A model generated the notes under the pieces. That model was not told where the DNA came from. It saw nothing but the letters and a program-made list of their open reading frames with translations, and ran no database searches. Positions 32,946 through 44,660 of a stretch of 64,000 nt of DNA are shown here, piece by piece. The stretch is from Theropithecus gelada (lineage: Eukaryota > Chordata > Mammalia > Primates > Cercopithecidae). Made by a program: the position numbers and the translations under genes. The DNA lies in contig NC_037670.1 of assembly GCF_003255815.1 (NCBI RefSeq), positions 68,629,415-68,693,414 of the forward strand, in the 5' to 3' direction. The first letter of the stretch is position 1. Each line of letters starts with the position of its first letter.

Positions 32946-33565
32946 AATCTTTATTTCTTTATTTTATGTTGCCTCTTTTATACCTATTTTTTGGCTTGTT
33001 TTTTGTTGCTGACCAGACTTGTCAGGTTTGTCTATTTTACTCTTTAAAATTTTTTTTGAAAGATCTAGCAGTTTGTATTACTGATTAGTTGTGGCACTGA
33101 TTGTTTTTCTTTCATTAATTTCTGTTTGGCATTATCACACTCATCCCTTCACCTTTCTTGGGGTTGTTTTGCTCTTCATGTCTAGCTTCTTGAGTGGTAA
33201 GCCTTAGTTTATTTTCAGTCTTGTCTGCTTTGTGATAAGGGCACGATGGCCTGTGACATCTCCTCCGAACGTGGCTTTGGCCAGGCTTGTAACACAGAGA
33301 TCATGGCACTGCATTCCAGCCTGGGCGTGTTTGTTTCTAAGTTTCATCTCTGTAGTCTCCACGTTCTGTCATGTGAATTTCCTGCTGAATGGATTTATTT
33401 GGCTTTCCTTTAGTTATTTCTTTTTAATTTTATTGCAGTGATTCCTGCTTTTGTAGAATTTTTTTTTTTCCAATTTCCTTTGTCTCCTAGTACTTGGTCT
33501 ATTGCTAAGGCTCTTCCATGTGACTGAGAAAAGTATATTCTCCATATGGCATATGAACATACATT
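32946..33565 (-). mobile_element. L1 ORF2 fragment, antisense
   Basis: Antisense central ORF2 sequence (for example ATTGTTTTTCTTTCATTAAT and GGGGTTGTTTTGCTCTTC). It is interrupted at 33240-33330 by unrelated DNA with an Alu scrap. The next L1 piece is 3' UTR in the same orientation, so two elements are joined. Confidence 0.75.
33240..33330 (+). repeat. Filler DNA with Alu right-arm scrap
   Basis: GAGATCATGGCACTGCATTCC then AGCCTGGGCG (about 33297-33328) is an Alu right-arm fragment of roughly 32 bp without the rest of the element. The preceding 55 bases match nothing I recognise. Confidence 0.6.
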
Positions 33566-34575
33566 TCATGTCATTTTAAAGTTGAGGTATACTTTACATA
33601 CATAATTACATGAAACTTACATGTAAATTACATTTACATAAAACACACTGATTTTAAGGGTACAGTTTGCCAGGTTTTTGACAAATGTACACCCTTGTGT
33701 AGCCACAAAAAATATACAGAACATTTTAACATCCCAGAAAATTCCCTTGGGCTCCTCCAAGTCAATCCCGGCACCACCCCAACCCTCTGCCGAGACAGCC
33801 ACTTTTCTGATTTCTAGAACCATAGATTAGTTCTAGAATGTGTAGAAATGGAATTATGCAATGTGTATTCTTTGTGTCTGGCTTCTTTGGTTCAGCCTCA
33901 TGTCTGAGCAATTTATCCATGTTGTTGAGTGTACTAGTAGTTATTCTTTTTAATTTATATATGCCAATTTGTTTACCTGCATTCCTGTTTATGGACATTA
34001 ATACATTGTTTCCAGTTTCACCTACTGTGAGTAAAGCTACTATAAATGCTCTTGTACAAGTTTCTTTCTTTGTTTTTCTTTTCCTTTTTTTTTTTTGAGA
34101 TAGAGTCTTGCTCTGTCACCCAGGCTGGAGTGCAGTGGTGCAATCTTGGTTCACTGCAACCTCTGCCTCCCAGGTTCAAGCGATTCTTGTGCCTCAGCGT
34201 CCTGGGTAGCTGAGATTACAGGTGTGTACCACCACGCCAGGCTAACTTTTAAACTTTTAGTAGAGATGGGGTTTCACCATGTTGGCCAGGTTGGTCTTGA
34301 ACACCTGACCTCAGGCGATCCGCCTGCCTCAGCCTCCCAAAGTGTTGAGATTACAGGTGTGAGCCACTGCACCCGGCCTCTTTTTCTTTTCCTGATATAT
34401 GTTTTTACTTTTTTGGGGTGAAAGCCTAAGAGGAATTGCCGGGTCATAGGGAAGGTATTTGTTTAGCTTTATAATAAACTGTCAAACAGTTCTCCAAAGT
34501 GGCTGTCCCGTATTTATGCACATTCTCTTTTATAGTGTTTTGCATCTGTCAACAATAGTAACCCTAACAGCAGTT
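33566..34575 (-). mobile_element. L1M 3' UTR to ORF2 end, antisense
   Basis: TTGAGGTATACTTTACATAC, then TTTAAGGGTACAGTTTG and the usual L1M 3' UTR course in reverse. Interrupted by an Alu (34087-34378) and continued to about 34575 with CAGTTCTCCAAAGTGGCTGT. Confidence 0.82.
34087..34378 (-). mobile_element. Alu (S class)
   Basis: Reverse dimeric Alu from the T tract to CACCCGGCC, in L1M sequence. Confidence 0.93.
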
Positions 34576-35849
34576 AGATATTAGCTCCTATCACAAGGCA
34601 GAACCCAGAAACAGCTGTCTTATGCTCCCTGGACTTTGGTTCCTTAGCAGCGAGGGCCAGAGAATGAGTGAGGCACTGCATGGACGAGGCGGCAAAAACC
34701 ACATTTTCCCCAGCGTCCTTCTCCACTTCTTCAGTCATAGACACCCCACAGCCCAGCCTCCCTTGCAGCTAAATGAAATCACGTGATTCAGCTGTCAGTG
34801 GGGTCATGTAGCAGAAAGTTGACCAGTGAGCACCATTCCCCCTCCCTTTCTCTATCCTGCTGCTGGGAACATGGATGTGACAGCTAAATCTCCATGTCAG
34901 AGCTCCAGGAAGAGGGCCAACGCGAGATGCAGGAGCAGAAAACTGGAGGCAGCTTGGTTCCTAAGGGCTTTGCAATCACCCCAGGTGCCACCCCTGTTGC
35001 TTAGGGGAAAGGCTGCCTTGCATTAGCCCTGGCTGGTGCACACAGGCCTGTGTCCATGCTGGGAACTCCAGGCTGGTAGCCAGGCTTCCTGCTTTAGCAC
35101 AGACTTTGTGCCTGCAGGTGGATGCTACACAAGGTGGGATGGAAGGGGCATGAGTGCAGAGTCTTCTGACACACGCTAGGAGGCCATTTCCATGATGACA
35201 AATCCCTGGTGTCCACTACAGGGAAGGAGGATCTGGGAGCCACTTACAGGCCATCTGGGACCTGCTTCTGTCAGCCTAACTACTCCTGGCTGCTAGATAT
35301 ACCTGGGGGCCTGGCTGGGCTGGGACAGTGCCTGGACTTCTAGCGCCTAGGGCCTGAGGCAACTCCAGGAGGATGGAGGTGACACCAATGAGGACAGCTA
35401 AGGTGGGGTCAGTCAGGAAGGGTTCACCTCACCTGGCAGCCAGACAGTGCCAGGGGTGCTCCAGGGAACCCCAGCCAGCAGGGGGGTGGCCCAGAGCCTC
35501 AGCCTGGCAGCAGACTTAGCAGGGGTTGCTCTCGCTTCCCTCCCTTTGCCCAAGGGCACAGTATCTCTGGGACAGGTGCTGGTGTCCACCTTATGCTTGG
35601 ATGCCTGGTGAAAAGGGAGGAAGTCTAGGGGGTTCTCACCCTGTGTTCTCGGGCTGTGCCTCTGAGCCAGGCCTGCGGACACTGCTTCCGGCCAGGGCCG
35701 CACTGGTTAGTTGACTTTATCACTTTGCTTGTTAGTCATCAAGGTGGTTCCAAATCCCTTGGAGGACTCAAGCGAATCTGCCAATAAGCCACTGACAAAA
35801 TGCCCTTGCGGGGTCTGACTGCTTCAGCCTCTTTCCCACCCTCTTCATT
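34576..35849. other. Mostly unique intergenic DNA
   Basis: No exon or young repeat recognised. 34720-34830 (AGCCTCCCTTGCAGCTAAAT) hints at a worn DNA-transposon or LTR relic that I cannot name. Confidence 0.5.
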
Positions 35850-36190
35850 CCCTAAACACACCAGCTAGTGCCTGCCACAGGGCCTTTGCATGGCAGCCTC
35901 TTCTGCCAACACCCTGCCCTTTTCCTCTCAAGGGTAGCCTCTCTGTGTCATTCAGACTTCAGCTTAGACATCACCTCCTCAGAAAGGTCTTCCGTGGACT
36001 TCCACTCTGAAGTTGCCACCCTATCACTCTGCAGCACACCACTTTGTTTTAATCTACATACAACATTGGTACTAGATGCATCCCTGTTGCTTGTTATCAA
36101 GCTCTGCAAAGGCAGAAGTCTTGTCCATCTCATTCCTTGATGTGACTGAGTGCCTGGGCAGAGACGGGCACACAGTAACCACACAAAGAA
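35850..36190 (+). mobile_element. L2 LINE 3' end
   Basis: In order: GGGCCTTTGCATGGCAG, CAGACTTCAGCTTAGACATC, ACCTCCTCAGAAAGGTCTTC, then GGGCACACAGTAA. This is the typical L2 3' end on the + strand. Confidence 0.82.
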
Positions 36191-36204
36191 GGCTGGTGGA
36201 CACC

Positions 36205-36400
36205 CTTGAGCAGAACACAGTGGTTAAAGGAACCAGCCACAAAGTCAGGCAGATCGAGATGCCAATACTAAACTAGCTGTCTGACCTGAGGCCAGTTAGA
36301 GTCTGTGTCTCGATTTCCTCATTTGTAAAAGGGAGGTAATGATAATGCTATGAAGTTTATTCAAAATGGTGGATGTTGGACTTTTAGAATGGTTTCGGGC
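36205..36400 (+). mobile_element. MIR SINE
   Basis: AACACAGTGGTTAAAGGAAC, TGTCTGACCTGAGGCCAGTTA and TTTCCTCATTTGTAAAAGGG follow MIR order. It directly precedes the CAY repeat tract. Confidence 0.8.
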
Positions 36401-36437
36401 ATGTGGTGAGTGAATTGTAAATTGTAGCTATGGCCTT

Positions 36438-37421
36438 CATCATCACCATCACTATCACCACTATCATCGTCACCAACACCATCATTATTATCACCACCAC
36501 CATCACCACCCCCACCACCACCACCATCAGCAGCATCACGATCACCACCACCACCACCACCATCATCGTCACCAACACCATCATTATCATTATCATCACC
36601 ACGATCACCACCACCATTACCACCGCCATCATCGTCACCAACACCTTCATTATCAGTACCATCACCACCACCATTGACACCACCACCACTGACACCACAA
36701 CTATTACCACCGCCATCACTACCGACCACCACCAGCAGCACCATTACCATCATTATCATAACCACCACCACCATCGCCATCCCCACCACCATTACCATCA
36801 TAACCATCACCATCACCACCACCATTACCACCACCATCATGGTCACCAACACCATCATTACCATTATCATCACCACCATCACCACCACCATTGACACCAC
36901 CACCACTGACACAACTATCACCACCGCCATCACTACCAACCACCACCACCAGCACCATTACCATCATTATCATAACCACCACCACCATCGCCATCCCCAC
37001 CACCACCATTATCACCATCACCATTATCACCACCATCATGGTCACCAACACCATCATTATGATTATCATCACCACCATCACCACCACCATTGACACCACC
37101 ACCACTGACACCACAACTATCACCACCGCCATCACTACCAACCACCACCACCAGCACCATTACCATCATTATCATAACCACCACCACCATCGCCATCCCC
37201 ACCACCATTACCATCACCACCACCATCATCACCACCACCATCACCAACACCATCATTATCATCACCACTATCACCACCACAACCACCATTGACACCACCG
37301 TTGACACCACCACCATCATAATCACCACCACCACCACCATCACTATCATCACCACCATCACTACTACCACCACCATCACCATCATTACCATCATTATAAT
37401 CACCATCACCACCATAGCCAC
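36438..37421. repeat. ~1-kb (CAY)n repeat with higher-order ~200-217-bp units
   Basis: Almost entirely CAC, CAT, ACC and ATT triplets with rare CGs; essentially no G on the + strand outside CG or TTGACA words. A larger period is visible: CCATTGACACCACC starts at 36671, 36888 and 37087 (spacing 217 and 199), and CCATCGCCATCCCC at 36771, 36985 and 37187 (214 and 202). Units 2 and 3 are nearly identical over their first 115 bp or so. The long open frames on both strands (poly-Thr/His or Val/Met/Gly) are triplet artefacts. It lies about 4 kb upstream of CAMK2B exon 1. Confidence 0.95.
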
Positions 37422-38311
37422 TCCATGTGCTTGCCACTGTGTCCTGTAAGGAGTGCCATGTCAAGGGCCAGATGATGGGAGATGGATGGACTAGGGTCTT
37501 CCTGCTCTGGGAACCACAGCCTGCTCTCCCTGGTGGATGGCTGGGCCTGAGAGAGGAAGTGTGGTGACACCCTCCCACATGACAGCAGTCCCTGGAGGTG
37601 AGGGGGACAGGGAAGGCGTGGCTTTCTTTGGGATAATGAACCCCATGTGCAGCACTTTTGGCTCTGCAGATGTGATGCTTGTTGCCATGGTGACTGTCCT
37701 AACAATAACCTCCCAGAACTGATATTCCCCACACCCTCCCCAGCTGCCACCTGGGAGGGAGAGCCCTCCTCGTTTACGAAAGCAAGCTTGAAAGGACAAG
37801 GTGGGAGGCAGAGATGACACGGGGGTGGGGGTGAAAGTGGGCCCTTCCTGAAGGTAGGGGTGAGAAGAGGGGGAAGTCTGGGCCTCTCTGACCAGAGCCA
37901 AAACCAGATGAGAGAGCTTCTGGAATCTGGGACCAGAGGTCATGTTGGAAGACTTTCTCCCTTCTAGCCATTTCCCTCTGCTAGGGAGAAGCCCTCTGGG
38001 TCTGAGGGTGGGGAGTGGGTTGTTTTTTGAGTGTCTGTGTGGGGTCAGGCTGTCTGGGTAGGGACATTCTGGCTGCCTCTGATAGCCCAGTCCTTCCCCA
38101 CTGTCTGGTGCCCAATCATGCCAACTTTCCTGTGCTCGCCAGGGTAGCTCCACTTCATACCTCTAATACTTCAGCTCGGAGGAGGGACTGCCTGGGGGTC
38201 CCAGGTGCTAACAGGTACAAAAGACGGGGAGAAGTACAGGATACAATGAATCTCAAATTGCATCTCCCACATTCTTGTGTAACCCTGGTCCTGGGCAGCT
38301 TCTCAACTTTT
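37422..38311. other. Unique intergenic DNA
   Basis: About 890 bp between the CAY tract and an Alu. Moderately GC-rich, no recognisable exon. A minus-strand open frame of 220 codons (37491-38153) has no familiar domain and is probably chance. Confidence 0.55.
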
Positions 38312-38325
38312 GAAAGATGACCTCA

Positions 38326-38626
38326 GCCGGGTGCAGTGGCTCATGCCTGTAACCCCAGGACTTTGGGAGGCCGAAGTGGGTGGATCACCTGAGGTCAGGA
38401 GTTTGAGACCAGCCTGGCCCATATAGCAAAACCCCATCTCTACTAAAAATACAAAAATTAGGGTGGCGGGTGCCTGTAATCCCAGCTACTCGGGAGGCCG
38501 AGGCAGGAGAATTGCTTGGGCCCAGGAGGTGGAGGTTGCAGTGAGCTGAGACTGTGCCACTGCACTCCAGCCTGGGCAACAGAGTGAGACTCCATGTCAA
38601 AAAACAAAACAAAAAACAAAAACCAA
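38326..38626 (+). mobile_element. Alu (S class)
   Basis: Forward dimeric Alu. A 14-bp duplication GAAAGATGACCTCA/GAAAGATGACCTTA lies at 38312-38325 and 38627-38640. Confidence 0.95.
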
Positions 38627-38728
38627 GAAAGATGACCTTATAAAAGACTACTGAGTGTGCTGCCGTGTCCACCACTCAGGGCTCCAGGAAGCCGTGTAAG
38701 TGTGGGTCTGTTTGTATGGATGTGTTTG

Positions 38729-38737
38729 TTGGTATGT

Positions 38738-38773
<36 letters not shown>
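38729..38773. repeat. (TG)n microsatellite
   Basis: A TGTTTGTTGGTATG lead-in, then about 16 TG units with one interruption. Confidence 0.93.
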
Positions 38774-38775
<2 letters not shown>

Positions 38776-38821
38776 AAGGCAAAGGAGGTTTTATGGGACA
38801 CTGGGGTTTGAGTCAGTCATT

Positions 38822-38985
38822 CCATGGCTGTGTGACTGTGGGTAAATTACTGTACCTCTCTGTCTCTCCATTATCCTATCTAGTAAAATGGGGATAATAA
38901 TAGTACATGCTTAATAGGATTGTTTCAGAATTAAATGAGATAGTACATGTAAACTGCACAATCAGTGTCAGCTGTCATTAGGATG
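38822..38985 (+). mobile_element. MIR SINE
   Basis: GGCTGTGTGACTGTGGGTAA, ACTGTACCTCTCTGTCTC, AAAATGGGGATAATAATAGT and TTAAATGAGATAGTACATGT: a well-preserved MIR core on the + strand. Confidence 0.92.
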
Positions 38986-39110
38986 CCAGCACCACTTTAT
39001 CATCTCCTGAACATGCCGGTAGGAGTGTGTGTGGTTTCATAGTAGCCTGGAAAGAGTCCAACTTACAGAGGGGTGCAATTTTCTTTTGTTTGTCTTGTTA
39101 TTTGTATTCT

Positions 39111-39379
39111 TTTTCTTGAGACAGGGTCTTGCTCTGTCACCCAGGCTGGAGCGCAGTGGCTTGATCTCAGCTAACTGCAACCTCTACCTCCCAGGTAGAA
39201 ACGATTCTCATTTGGGATTATAGGCAATGGGCCACCACACCTGGCTAATTTTTGTATTTTTAGTAGAGCCGGGGTTTCACCATGTTGGCCAGGCTGCTCT
39301 CAAACTCCTGACCTCAGGTGATCCACCCACCTTGGCCTCCCAAAGTGCTGGGATTACAGGCGTGAGCCACTGTGCTTGG
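39111..39379 (-). mobile_element. Alu (S class), internally deleted
   Basis: Reverse Alu with a deletion near 39210. A perfect duplication of about 17 bp, CTTGTTATTTGTATTCT, lies at 39094-39110 and 39380-39396. Confidence 0.94.
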
Positions 39380-39396
39380 CTTGTTATTTGTATTCT

Positions 39397-40799
39397 ATTG
39401 TGTGGCCCTACCTCGTCTTTCCAGAGCTCAGAAAGGGAAAGTGCAGATGCTTCCAGCAGGTGCTGGAAGAAACTCCTGTGGGGTTAAACACAACGCCAAG
39501 AACAAACCTCAGACTTGGCCTCCAGTCCTTTCTCGAGTCCATGCCAGTCTGTCTGTTAGGATGGCCCAGGGTTCTCTGAGTCCAAGTCTGACATGGATGG
39601 GGTCTCCCTTCCTGCTATGGTCCTGCTGAAGTCAAGGTCAGGATCCCTCTGCCTCCTCAGCTGGGGACTTCCCCAAGTGGCCCAGCATTTGCCTTTGGCC
39701 TGAGAGTTTCTTGTCCTCTAGCGTCTTCTGGGTACAGTTGGGTCGATGGCAGGGACTTGTTGCCGTGTGGTCTACTAATTGCCCAGCAGTCCTATGCCAA
39801 ATGCATCCTGGCCCAGAAGGGCCCTGGCTGCCGTCACTCAGAATCCCTTTATCCCCTCCCTTATCCACACAACATTTATTGTGGCTTCTGGGGCTTGCTC
39901 TGGGCTGGCCACGAGGTGAGAGGGATAAGCAGGATAGGCCCAGAATTGGTCCTTGGGGAGCAGTAAGGAGGTCATGTCAGGGCAGCAGCGTGACCCAAAT
40001 CCAGAGCTGGCTGCTGGAAACCCCCTCCTCAGAGCCTGCCCAGGATAGACCCTGTCAGAGGAGAGTGTGGGGTTGCTGGAGCCCAGTGGTCTAAAGTCCT
40101 GGTTCTGGTTCTGGACAGCAGCCCTGGTGCCAGGCCTCAGGGAAGGCTGTTTTGTGGGAAACCGGGTCGGCCCTGCCTCCTGCCTGCTTCCCTGCACTCT
40201 CCTCCTCCTTGGCCTCCAGGACGGCTTTCAAGAGGGGGTTGGGGTGTGTGGGCTCTCTTCCTTTAGGCAAAAGCAGGGGGCAGACAGGTGGACCATTCTG
40301 GAAAAGGGGAGAATGTGTACCCTTACCTGAGCAGGGTGGTTATGAGCTCTCAGGCCCCCCAAATTGCTGATGGAGCAGCCCCTGTTTCCCTGGCTCAGGG
40401 TCCCTTGGCCTGGACTCCGAATGTCGCCTCCTGGGACCTCCATTCCAGACACCCCAGCAACCATTCTCTGGAGAAGTGAGGGGGAAGGGAGGGGCTGGGA
40501 CCAAGGTGAGGGAGCAGGCCCCACCCCTTCACTTTCTCATGCTAGTGTCCCAGTGTGTATGTCCGGCCTTCTGGGCGGCTCCTCCTGGCCAGGCAGCCTT
40601 TGTGACATGTGCGGCTGATGGAGACTGGGCAGGAGGGATCTGGCAGCATCTCTTCCTGAGGGTGTGAGGAATGAGTCCTGTGGAGGGCAGCACATGAGCC
40701 CTCGGCCTCCATGTGGGCCCCAGTCCCCTCCTGCTGTCAGGCTAGGTGGGCCTTCAAGGGAGAGAGGAGGCTGCGTTCATTATGTGCACTCTTCTGTGT
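39397..40799. other. CAMK2B 5' flank, repeat-poor
   Basis: 1.4 kb of repeat-free DNA rising in GC toward the CpG island. A piece near 39850-39960 may be an L2 relic. No exon recognised. Proximity to the promoter makes enhancer or upstream promoter elements plausible, but no specific factor site can be claimed. Confidence 0.55.
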
Positions 40800-40859
40800 T
40801 ATGTGAGAGCGAGGGGTCGCCAGCAGCAAGTGGCCTGCTTGCGCGAGGTGCGGGCGTAG

Positions 40860-41085
40860 TGCGGGTACAGAATGAAGGCGTCAGTACAGGGCGCGGGTGT
40901 GTGTGCGGGGTGCGGGGGCGGGCGGAGGCGGGCGCGCGTGTGTGTGCAGGTGCAGGTGCAGGTGCGTTGCGGGTGCGGGCCACGGGTGTGTGTGCAGGGC
41001 GCGTGTGCAGATGCAGGGCGCGGGTTCCGTGCGGGTGCGGGTGCAGGAGCAGCGTGTGCAGGGCGCGGGGAAGGCGCGTGCAGGG
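40860..41085. repeat. GTGCAGG/GTGCGGG degenerate minisatellite in promoter
   Basis: A run of GTGTGTGTGC, GTGCAGGTGCAGGTGCAGG, GTGCGGGTGCGGG and GTGCAGGGCGCG words over about 225 bp. It is G-rich on the + strand and lies just upstream of the likely transcription start. Confidence 0.8.
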
Positions 41086-41127
41086 GGCGGCGGGCGGGCG
41101 GGGCGGGCGCGGCGGCGGCGGCGGTGA

Positions 41128-41430
<303 letters not shown>

Positions 41431-41960
41431 TAAGAGCCGCGGCACGCGCGGGCTGGGCCGGGGACCCCAGAGGGCCGGGACCTCCGGGACCCTCAGCGCC
41501 GCCGGCTCCGGGCGCACTGCGGCCCCGCGCGCTGCCGGCTTCTCTGGGCTCCGGGCCCAAGCGCACGGCCCTGCGCGGCCCCGACCCCCGAGCCCCAGGC
41601 CCCGGGCCCGGTCGCCGGACCTCAGCGCGCGCGGCCCTTTCCAGCTCTGCCCAGCGCGGCTGCCGGGCCGGGGCTCTGGGCTCGCGACTTGGCGCGGCGG
41701 GGGCGGCAGCAGGTGTCCCCGGAGCTCCCGGCAGACGTGACGCATTTGGCGGCGGGGAGGTCAGAGAGGAGGGGCGCGCGGGGGCGGCCGCCGGGCCTGG
41801 AGCGCCAGGAGGGGTCGGCTGCGGCCCCAGAGGGTCGTCCCCGACGCGGGCACGCTGTCCCCACCCCCACCCGAGCGGCAGGCGGCGGGGGTGGCGGGAC
41901 CTGCTTGCGCCTGCTCCTGCGCGTGGCCCCATCCGCGCGGGGGGTGCCGGCGTGGGAGAG

Positions 41961-44235
41961 CCTCTGCTGTAGGTCTCCTGGGGAATCTAGGTTCTGGAGG
42001 ATTTTCCCCCAGATTCTTCTGGAAACAGGAATTTGGAGGTGTGGGGAGGACGAGGTCAGGGAGCCTGGATCAGGTCATGGGGATAGGGTGGAGAGATTAA
42101 GATCCTGATTGGGTTGCAAATTTCAGGGTCATCGAGGTGGGTGGGGGCTGGATTTTGGACCGTTGGCGGGGGCACTCTAAAGGGGAAGGGGCTTTGAAGG
42201 TTTGTTTGAAGTGGGACCTCACGGGGAACAGGTGCTGTGGCTCCCGTTCTCTGCTCAGCAGTATGAGCAGTGTGGGGCGAAGGTCTGGTTTGGGGTCCCC
42301 CAGACCCGGCTTTGCCCCTGGGGTCAGAGATGGGGAACGCCTCAGGGGCCTCCTGTCTGGCCTGGGGTCTCCCGTCTGAGAATCAAGGTGGCTGCACCTG
42401 GCATCCCCAGGGCTAGCTTCAGAACTCCCGAATCTCCAGCCTGACTGGGCCAGAGCCCCATCCTCCTCCGTCCTCCCCCATCCTCCTCCGTCCCTTCAGT
42501 GCAGGCGGTGGGGGCGCTGGCGGTGCTGGCGAGATTTCCTCTTACACATCCAGCACTGATCCTTTTTTTCCTTTACTAAATAAGTGTCTGGTGAAACCTT
42601 GTGGTGGGTGAGGGACGCTGATCATTGATAATTGTGGAGTGCGGAGCTGGAGGAGTGTGGGGGTGTGTTCATTCCCCACTTCTCCCTGCACGTGTGGAGA
42701 GGATTTGGGTAGGGGTTGGAGATGTGGCGCTCAGCCCTGTGCAAGAAGCCCATGCTGGATCGGTGGGGTGAGGGGCCAGGCCGGCTGGGGGACCCTTCCT
42801 TGGATGGGTCTGGAGAGCACCCCAGAGCTGAGACCTCGAGGGAGGGGTCAGGCCCAGCCCCCTTCATGGGGATCCCTAAGTGGGTGACTGGCTCCCCCGT
42901 CTTCACCCCTCAGATGCACAGATCTACCCCTGCCTGTCCTCTTGGCCTCCAGAGGTGTCCTGGCCGCTGGAAGGGCAGGTGGGTAGCAGTTAATGTGCCT
43001 GGTTCTCAGAGGAAGAGAGCAGCAGTGGGAAGTCAGTCTTTCCTCAGGGGCCTTCTTGTCGTCTTCTCTGCTTGTGCCCAGAAGCACAGAGGCCCTCACA
43101 GCAGGTGTCCCTGGTCTTCCCCAAAGAAGCCACTTTCAAGACGTTCCCATGTACCCCAGTGTCCTCAGCCTGCAGCTCACTCTGGCTGTTCCTTCTCCCC
43201 TTTGCTGCGAGCCTCCCTGCATCCAGTGGCAGTGTCAGGGTGGCCAGCTCCCCACTGAGCCTCCAGTTCCAGCACAGCTGGATGTCCTGGCCAGTGCCAC
43301 CCACACTGGGGAGTGAAGGTCTTTGGGGCTGCCTGGGGGAGGTTGAGAGAGGTGGCTCCAGAGGTGGAGACCAGGTGGGGCTAAGACTGCTGGGCTTCTC
43401 TCTGAAGCCGGAGAATGAGCCGCTGCTGGAAGGGAGTGTGGCCTCCTGAGCGTAAGCACTGGGAGCCATGCAGTGCGAGGTGAGGAGTGGAGCCTGGCAT
43501 CGAGGGGAGCCCCGTGACCTGGGACAAGAGGAGATGCCCAAGCCAGGAGCTGGCAGCTCAGCGCAGTGCACCTTTCTGGAGCCCTGCTAGGCGCCGGGTC
43601 CCTGGGGACGCCAAAGGCCTGCCACTGCCATGCTGTGGCGGCTCTGGGGTAGGGAAGGGACTGATTCCTAGCGGGTGCAGCCGTGCCATAGAGGTGGGTC
43701 AGGGAGCGGGGAGGGCAGAGCAGGGCACCCAAGGGGGATGTCTGAGGCCAGGGCTCAGTTGTGGGCACTCAGCCCTTTTGTAGCGCTGGGGTCCCTTGGT
43801 TGATACGTTGGCTGGTTGTTGACAGTGCTTGCCCGGGGCACAGTTGGTGTTGCTTCCTGGCCTCAGGTGGACATGTCCAAGTTTATTTAAAGCTGCAGCC
43901 ACTGGCACCCAGTCAGGTCTCACTGAGCTCCCTGCCCAAAGGAAGGACTTGGCCTCAGGCCCACAGCTGCTCATGTGTGACGAGGCCACTGGCCTATCCC
44001 CTCCCTTGCCCCATCCTTTTCTGCTGTCTCTTCTCCCGAATCTTCCCCGGAGGCCTGGGCAGCAGGGTCAGCCAGCCAAGAGGAGCCGCTTTCTGGGGCC
44101 CTGCCCTGCCCAGTTCTATAGGGAGTGTGTGCCCTTCCCTGCTCAGCCTGACACTTCTCACAGACACTAGCCTGGTGGCCCATGTGGGAGCAGTTACAGA
44201 GCAAGGCAGGGAAGCCCTCAGCCCGGCATGGCCCA
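41961..44235 (+). other. Repeat-poor proximal intron 1
   Basis: About 2.3 kb of GC-rich unique sequence with no Alu or L1. A 19-bp direct duplication (CATCCTCCTCCGTCC core) lies at 42458-42496. Some frames reach 170-180 codons on either strand but show no domain and no plausible splicing. Lack of transposons next to a promoter often marks regulatory DNA; this is inference. Confidence 0.55.
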
Positions 44236-44239
44236 GCCA

Positions 44240-44660
44240 ACAGTGCAGTTTTAATTTTTTAATATTCGATAAACTTTAAAAATCCAGAAAAATCCCAGGA
44301 ATAATAAAATGAACATAGTATCTCTTCTACCCAGAATTGAAAATGGTTAATCTTTTGTCATTTTGGCTTTAAGTCCTTTTTTACAAAAAATTATAAGAAG
44401 TATTCCAAAGAAATATTAAGTAACCCATTTTCTTCCAACTACTGCTTTCGTCTTTTTCCTCCCAGGCTCTTTTGGGTACATTTACACATGGATATAAGTA
44501 TCCATAACTAATATAGAGGATTCTTTTGTGTGAGTGTTTTTCTTAACTTTACGTAAAAAACCTGGAACTTGTACTTTTCACTCAGCAGTCTTGTTGACAC
44601 CTGTGCTTGTTGATGTGTTTAATTGCGGGCTCCTGCATGGCGACCTGTAGTGTGAACTCT
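44240..44660 (-). mobile_element. Decayed L1M-type 3' region
   Basis: AT-rich block in an otherwise GC-rich intron, with AGAATTGAAAATGGTTAATC and TTTTGTCATTTTGGCTTTAA, which resemble antisense L1ME 3' sequence. Boundaries are uncertain. Confidence 0.5.

Noticed and set aside
36438..37421. CRISPR-like or satellite array
   Set aside because: There are no fixed repeats with unique spacers, and the host DNA is primate. It is a triplet-derived array with block duplication.
36361..37578. Long open frames (140-190 codons) on both strands
   Set aside because: They are translations of the CAY triplet array: poly-Thr/His/Ile one way and Val/Met/Gly/Asp the other. There is no start context, domain or splice support.
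40070..40160. Possible REST/NRSF silencer site (GGACAGC half-site near 40115)
   Set aside because: Only one half resembles the motif and the TTCAGCACC half is absent. Chance match in GC-rich DNA.
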